From positions 1-29,921 of the forward strand of contig NZ_MWSM01000034.1 in the NCBI RefSeq assembly GCF_002087075.1: a DNA stretch of 29,921 nt. The letters are read 5' to 3'. Positions 25,673 to 29,921 of the stretch are shown here, piece by piece. This DNA comes from Streptococcus pseudopneumoniae ATCC BAA-960 = CCUG 49455. Lineage in GTDB: Bacteria > Bacillota > Bacilli > Lactobacillales > Streptococcaceae. The translations under genes and the position numbers were made by a program. Numbering within the stretch: the first letter of the stretch is position 1; each line of letters begins with the position of its first letter. Under the pieces are notes generated by a model that searched no databases, was not told the origin of the DNA, and worked only from the letters and a program-made list of their open reading frames with translations.

Positions 25673-26214
25673 TTCGAACCAAATGTCCCTTTAAATACAT
25701 AGGCACTACCCTTGAAATAATCATAGCCAGAGTAGATAGTGAAAAACAAGGCCACATAAAGTAGAACTTGACCAAGCAAAGTCCAATGTAATAGCAAGAA
25801 AATAATGGCAAACATCTGACTAAAAGTTTTAATTTTTCCAGGCATTGCTGCTGCTAAAACTGTTCCACCAGTTTCAACCAATAAAAGCCTTAAACCTGTC
25901 ACAGCCAACTCACGACAGATGATCACTGCAACAATCCAAGCTGGAGCCATACCTAACTCAATCAGCATAATAAAAGCCGACATAACTAGTAACTTATCCG
26001 CCATAGGATCTGCAAATTTACCAAAATTACTGACCACATTCCATTTACGAGCTAAATATCCATCTAAATAATCTGTAATACTAGCAATAGCAAAGATAAT
26101 AGCTGCCACTATATGACTCTCTATCGAATTTCCTATCGTTAAAATAAAGATAAAAATAGGTATAAAGAGAATTCGACCTATTGTTAAAAGATTGGGAATT
26201 TGTTCTTTTTTCAT
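25669..26214 (-). CDS. pgsA: Phosphatidylglycerophosphate synthase
   Basis: A 181-residue membrane enzyme that joins CDP-diacylglycerol and glycerol-3-phosphate, the first step toward phosphatidylglycerol. The CDP-alcohol phosphotransferase signature is complete: D48, D51-G52, A55-R56, G65, D69 and D73 (DYLDGYLAR...GKFADPMAD). Several hydrophobic helices follow. Sits between rodZ (10-base gap) and ecfA1 (4-base overlap) in the minus-strand run. Confidence 0.95.
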   Translation of the reverse strand: MKKEQIPNLLTIGRILFIPIFIFILTIGNSIESHIVAAIIFAIASITDYLDGYLARKWNVVSNFGKFADPMADKLLVMSAFIMLIELGMAPAWIVAVIICRELAVTGLRLLLVETGGTVLAAAMPGKIKTFSQMFAIIFLLLHWTLLGQVLLYVALFFTIYSGYDYFKGSAYVFKGTFGSK

Positions 26215-26224
26215 TCGTTTTTCC

Positions 26225-27067
26225 TTAATTTTTAGTAAAGGTTACAGTGATTTGTCCAGTCTGAGCTGTTAATTTCGATAAATCAACAGTCTGATTATCT
26301 ACTGTCAAAGCAACACCTTTTACAACACCTAAGGTAATTGTTACAGGACTTTTAGTTGCAACTGTTGCTTCTGCACTTTTCTTCTCTGGCGATAAGGTTA
26401 CACCGCCCTCAAGTTCGCTTTCTGAAACGCTGACCCAACTTGTAACATCTGAAACTGCCAATTGCAATTTAACTGTTTCCTTACTTGTCTTATAAGCGAT
26501 TTCTACATGATTTCCTTCACCTGATACACTTATAGCTGATTCTATACTAGAAGAACTGCTAGATGAACTACTACTTGAGGAGTGGGGAACAGAGCTAGTT
26601 GAACTTATTGAACTTGTTGATTGAACCACACTGTAATTAGAAAGAGAAGGCCCCTCTGGTTGAGTTTGAATATAGTTCCAAACATAATAGGCCACAAAAA
26701 TTAAAATAGATAAGGCAAAAAGGATAAAATAAAATAAAGGTAAAAAGGATGGTTTTTTCTTATTTTTCTTACTTGAACGTCTGCGCCCTGTCAACTCGTC
26801 TTCATCAACATCTACTTCCTCATAAGTAATCATACTCCCAGAATCATAAGCATCCAAGACAATTTGGTCATCTAACTCAACAGCCCATGCATATTTTCTC
26901 AAGAAAGAACGCGTGTAAAAAGGACTTGGAAGTTGATCGAAATCGTCTGCTTCCATTGCTTCCAACATATCTAACTGGATTTCTGTCTTTTTCTGCAATT
27001 CATCTAAACTCAATCCCTGATTGATTCTAGCTAATCGTAAAACCTCACCAATTGTTTTTTTTCTCAT
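26225..27067 (-). CDS. rodZ: RodZ, cytoskeleton/peripheral growth membrane protein
   Basis: About 280 residues. The start at 27067 (MRKKTIGEVL) is preferred: the site GAAGGG lies 9 bases upstream of it, but directly abuts the other ATG at 27076. Numbering from 27076: cytoplasmic helix-turn-helix domain (about 8-75), acidic and then basic juxtamembrane stretch (RRRSSKKNKKKPS, 98-110), one membrane helix (about 111-133), and an extracellular part with a Ser/Thr-rich linker containing twelve consecutive serines (166-177), then a DUF4115-type beta domain. RodZ binds the MreC/MreD machinery, whose genes lie at the far end of the same run. Confidence 0.92.
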   Translation of the reverse strand: MRKKTIGEVLRLARINQGLSLDELQKKTEIQLDMLEAMEADDFDQLPSPFYTRSFLRKYAWAVELDDQIVLDAYDSGSMITYEEVDVDEDELTGRRRSSKKNKKKPSFLPLFYFILFALSILIFVAYYVWNYIQTQPEGPSLSNYSVVQSTSSISSTSSVPHSSSSSSSSSSSSIESAISVSGEGNHVEIAYKTSKETVKLQLAVSDVTSWVSVSESELEGGVTLSPEKKSAEATVATKSPVTITLGVVKGVALTVDNQTVDLSKLTAQTGQITVTFTKN

Positions 27068-27108
27068 ACTTGTCATCCCTTCTTTCTAGTGTCTATTATG
27101 ATAGGTTA

Positions 27109-28392
27109 CTACGATGGGAATATTGTGAAATCAACTATATCCCCTTCATCTATTAAGTGATGCCCTGCTTCAAGGACATCCTCTAAAGTAATTTCCTGTA
27201 AAATTTTCGGCAAATCAAAAATTGTCTCACCATGTTCAAAAGCATCATATTGCGTTGCAAGCAATTCAAGAGAGTTCATGCTACTGAAAAATTCTCCAAA
27301 CATCTCTCTTTTGATAATATCTAAATGATCCTCTGTAATATCTAAATCCTTTGTAAAATTACGAATGGCCTTCCTAAATTGATGGGATAAAGCAACTGGC
27401 TCTTTCGTATCCATTGTCAACATAACAAAATGAAAACGACTTGTTACTTCAATTTCAAGAGATAAGGAAGCATCTATTTTACCTGATTCATAACATTTTT
27501 GAAAACGATCCGAAGTCCAACCAAACATCATTGCAAACAATAATTTTAATAAAATATGATGTCGATAGCAATCCGCCTCAGCAACTTCTCGCTTACCTCT
27601 AACTCCAATCGCTAGTTTGGGAGAAGATACTTCCATTCTCATACTGTCTGTTTGCTTTACAGCCTGTAAAAGAAACTTTTCTCTTGCTAGTTCCTGAACA
27701 TCTAAATCTTTCAGTTTTTTTCTTTCAAAATAGTCCTGTACTTTCTCTACATCAAAATCACCAACTAAAAACAGAGACATGTTTACAGGTTTGTAAAATC
27801 TTGCAAAATTTTCTTGCAAATTAGTTAGATTTATTTGGGAAATGGACTCCTCACTTCCAACTATATCCGTCGCTAAAGGTGTACCTGGATACAAATTCGC
27901 TAAGGTTGAAAAGAATAAACACGAATCTGGATCATCTTGATACATTTCTCGTTCTTGCTGAATAATATCCTGCTCTCTTAAAATGGAATCTTCAGTAAAA
28001 TGTGCTGATGTTACCAATTCATCAAGTAAATCTAAATTTTCTAAAAAATGATCCGTTGCTGAAAAAAGATAGCTTGTTTTTGTAAAACTTGTAAAGGCAT
28101 TACTATCTGCACCTAGACTCGTAAAAGCAGACATCAAATCGCTAGAATCTTCTCTCTCAAATAATTTATGTTCAAGAAAATGAGCAATTCCCGCAGGATA
28201 TTCTTTTACATCTCCGTCAACTTCTGTGACAAGCGTATCTACCGAACCAAACTGTACAGTGACACTCCCGTAAACCTCTTTAAATTCCTTTTTAGGCAAA
28301 AGAACAACTGTTAATCCATTTGACAAACGAGTTCGATAAATCATTTCTTTTACAGCTGGATAGTATTTTTCTTCAAAAACAACCTTTGTCAT
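27109..28392 (-). CDS. ymfH: M16 peptidase homologue with active site (YmfH type)
   Basis: A 427-residue pitrilysin/insulinase-family protein. The inverted zinc motif HFLEH (71-75) is intact, and the third ligand Glu lies in QQEREMYQDD (E147 or E149). Typical M16B length of two homologous halves. It forms a pair with the adjacent upstream gene, which lacks the motif; the two overlap by 4 bases. The substrate is not known. Followed after 32 bases by rodZ. Confidence 0.87.
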   Translation of the reverse strand: MTKVVFEEKYYPAVKEMIYRTRLSNGLTVVLLPKKEFKEVYGSVTVQFGSVDTLVTEVDGDVKEYPAGIAHFLEHKLFEREDSSDLMSAFTSLGADSNAFTSFTKTSYLFSATDHFLENLDLLDELVTSAHFTEDSILREQDIIQQEREMYQDDPDSCLFFSTLANLYPGTPLATDIVGSEESISQINLTNLQENFARFYKPVNMSLFLVGDFDVEKVQDYFERKKLKDLDVQELAREKFLLQAVKQTDSMRMEVSSPKLAIGVRGKREVAEADCYRHHILLKLLFAMMFGWTSDRFQKCYESGKIDASLSLEIEVTSRFHFVMLTMDTKEPVALSHQFRKAIRNFTKDLDITEDHLDIIKREMFGEFFSSMNSLELLATQYDAFEHGETIFDLPKILQEITLEDVLEAGHHLIDEGDIVDFTIFPS

Positions 28393-29639
28393 TCTATTCC
28401 TTCCATAAAGTAAATCGCCTGTAGTTTCACATTATTAGCTGCTCTACAAATAGCATCTTTGTCAACTTGCTCGAGTTTTGCAATCCAACCTTTAAAGTCT
28501 GCTGAAGATTTTCCAAGTAAGGCATTTTGATAAGCACGTTCAATCAATGAACCTTGATTATCTTGAGAAAGCAACAAAGACCGACGAATCATTTCCTTGG
28601 TCTGCTCTAGCTCAAGCTCTGTAAAATAACCTTTTTTTAAATCAAGTAATTGATTATTCATCATTTTTCGAGCCTGATTCCTATTTTCTCGATTGATACC
28701 AGCATACATTCTCAAGAATCCACTAAATAAATCAAGCTGACTTGAAATGGTATAAGCTAATCCAGCATTTTCACGGACATTTGTAAAGAGCTTAGAATGA
28801 GCAAATCCACCAAGTAAACCATTCATTACAATCATGGGTAAATGTTGCTCATCGCCATATTCAGCAGAGCAATAATATCCCAACTCTAAAATAGACTGTC
28901 CCACATTTTTCCGAACCATACCTTCCTGAAGGATATTGGAATAAGGTTGACAATACTGAACCTTCATATCTCCTTTTCGAGCTTTAAAGCCAAATGATTC
29001 TAATACATTTTGAATTTCAACCTCATTAAAATCACCTAGGAAAAAGAAATCTATTCGATCATTGGCCAAAAATTCTTGGAAACAAGAATAAGAACTTTGT
29101 GGAGTTTCAGCTAAAATACGATTTCGTAAATCACTATATTCCAATTGAAGACGTTCATCATGAAAAAACAATTTATCCAATTCTTTATGTGCAAAATAAA
29201 AAGAATCATCCATATCAGCTGCTAAACTTGCTAGCAATTGTTTTTTCTCAATTTCAAATAAGGCCGGATCAAACCCATTATCAACTACTACGGGTGAAAA
29301 AAGAGTTTCTTTTACAAGTTCCAAAATCTGAGAAGTTAGCACGTTTTTCCTACTTAAAAACTCATCACGAACATAGGTAAATGTCAATTCTATAATGTGG
29401 CTTTGCCCTCTTCTGAAACAATTGGTTGACATATCTGTACCGTATAGACTGGCCAAGTGTCTCCTCAAATCTTGAGAAGTGGGGTACATCTGATTAGCAG
29501 TCTCTAGCATACTTGCACTCAACATGTGACCTGCAATCGTATCAAGGGATAATGGAGCGGTAAAACGCACGGTAATTTTGTTTGTTTTAAACTTTTTTGA
29601 TTGGATAAAATGTGTTGAAATTCCATGCACTAACTCCAT
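28389..29639 (-). CDS. ymfF: M16 peptidase homologue without active site (YmfF type)
   Basis: A 416-residue M16 fold protein. At the place of the zinc motif it has AGHMLSASMLE instead of HxxEH, so it cannot bind zinc and is probably the non-catalytic partner of the YmfH-type protein encoded next. The C-terminal half keeps the RENAGLAYTI segment that holds the conserved Arg/Tyr substrate-binding pair of M16 enzymes. The gene is the first of the long minus-strand run, with promoter at 29667-29675 and a strong ribosome site AAGGAGG. Confidence 0.85.
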   Translation of the reverse strand: MELVHGISTHFIQSKKFKTNKITVRFTAPLSLDTIAGHMLSASMLETANQMYPTSQDLRRHLASLYGTDMSTNCFRRGQSHIIELTFTYVRDEFLSRKNVLTSQILELVKETLFSPVVVDNGFDPALFEIEKKQLLASLAADMDDSFYFAHKELDKLFFHDERLQLEYSDLRNRILAETPQSSYSCFQEFLANDRIDFFFLGDFNEVEIQNVLESFGFKARKGDMKVQYCQPYSNILQEGMVRKNVGQSILELGYYCSAEYGDEQHLPMIVMNGLLGGFAHSKLFTNVRENAGLAYTISSQLDLFSGFLRMYAGINRENRNQARKMMNNQLLDLKKGYFTELELEQTKEMIRRSLLLSQDNQGSLIERAYQNALLGKSSADFKGWIAKLEQVDKDAICRAANNVKLQAIYFMEGIE

Positions 29640-29666
29640 GATTTACCTCCTTATATACAGACTTCT

Positions 29667-29675
29667 ATTATATCA
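29667..29675 (-). promoter_or_regulatory. Promoter of the ymfF-to-mreD run
   Basis: Minus strand TGATATAAT (29675-29667) is an extended -10 element; the -35 is poor. RNA would start near 29660, and AAGGAGG (29652-29646) precedes the ymfF ATG. Confidence 0.75.
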
Positions 29676-29768
29676 CGAAAACCTGAAATTTTCTTGTTCC
29701 CTGTAACACTTTTGAAATAAAAATCGCTTACATTTCTAGCTGTCTCTCTCACTATTTTTAGGAAAATA

Positions 29769-29777
29769 TGGTATAAT
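29769..29777 (+). promoter_or_regulatory. Promoter of yaaA
   Basis: TGGTATAAT on the plus strand is an extended -10 element with no clear -35. TTGAGGTG lies between it and the ATG at 29798 and contains the ribosome site GAGGTG. Confidence 0.75.
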
Positions 29778-29797
29778 ACCAAAGATTGAGGTGAATT

Positions 29798-29921
29798 ATG
29801 GAATACAAATTATTTGAAGAATTTATTACCCTCCAAGCACTACTCAAAGAACTTGGAATTACACATAGCGGAGGAGCTATTAAATCATTTCTCTCTGAAC
29901 ACCCGACTTTATCACTTAAAA
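29798..29921 (+). CDS. yaaA: S4 domain protein YaaA, N-terminal part
   Basis: The first 41 codons run off the window edge. The sequence EYKLFEEFITLQALLKELGITHSGGAIKSFL is the start of a small S4-type RNA-binding protein of the YaaA family, usually about 120 residues in streptococci and followed by recF. The ITHSGGAIK segment is the RNA-contacting helix. It is divergent from the M16 pair. Its exact function is unknown; RNA or ribosome binding is inferred from the fold. Confidence 0.8.
   Translation, partial: MEYKLFEEFITLQALLKELGITHSGGAIKSFLSEHPTLSLK

Noticed and set aside
1..29921. tRNA, rRNA, CRISPR arrays, or BOX/RUP repeats
   Set aside because: I saw no cloverleaf, rRNA-like stretch, regularly spaced repeat or recognisable BOX/RUP sequence; this was by eye, not by search.

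Overview
The window comes from a Gram-positive coccus of the Streptococcus mitis/pneumoniae group. The evidence is the gene content and order: clpC-ctsR, a thiamine-type ABC operon, choline-binding CbpD, veg-dnaB-rplI-gdpP, hpf, comFC-comFA, yigZ, cysK, tsf-rpsB, pcsB, mreDC, ecfTA2A1, pgsA, rodZ, two M16 peptidase homologues and an S4 protein. Competence (ComX) promoter boxes, A/T-rich intergenic DNA and the close match of many products to pneumococcal proteins I know from memory support this. It is mostly core chromosome, with two mobile insertions.

Layout. 1-380: the tail of an IS30-family transposase, cut by the window edge, abutting the clpC terminator. 383-3321: the ctsR-clpC heat-shock operon (minus) with a CtsR operator. 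3342-6385: a TPP-riboswitch-controlled operon (minus) encoding an MTH1187-type protein, permease, NMT1/THI5-type lipoprotein and ATPase, probably importing a thiamine pyrimidine precursor. 6398-8391: a decayed group IIC-like intron (minus) inserted just after the cbpD terminator; its reverse transcriptase has an internal deletion and a late frameshift. 8428-9603: cbpD, the competence-induced murein hydrolase, in a short form with one SH3b domain. 9608-13746: gdpP-rplI-dnaB-veg operon. 13811-14475: hpf with its own promoter. 14485-16457: comFA-comFC under a ComX box. 16499-17134: yigZ, divergent. 17135-17419: gap with a hairpin and the cysK promoter; then cysK. 18438-20511: rpsB-tsf with a hairpin between them. 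20562-21847: pcsB with a WalR-like repeat. 21862-29672: one long minus-strand run, M16 pair-rodZ-pgsA-ecfA1-ecfA2-ecfT-mreC-mreD. 29798-end: start of the S4 gene yaaA (plus).

Functional themes. Cell-wall growth and division (pcsB, mreC, mreD, rodZ, cbpD), competence (cbpD, comFA, comFC), protein quality control and translation (clpC, ctsR, hpf, rpsB, tsf, rplI), and vitamin uptake (ECF energising module and the TPP-controlled ABC system). I found no wholly new system. The items most worth a second look are the dying intron and its placement, apparent leaderless starts on both sides of the comFA/yigZ gap, competing hairpins in the rpsB-tsf gap, and the single-SH3b CbpD.
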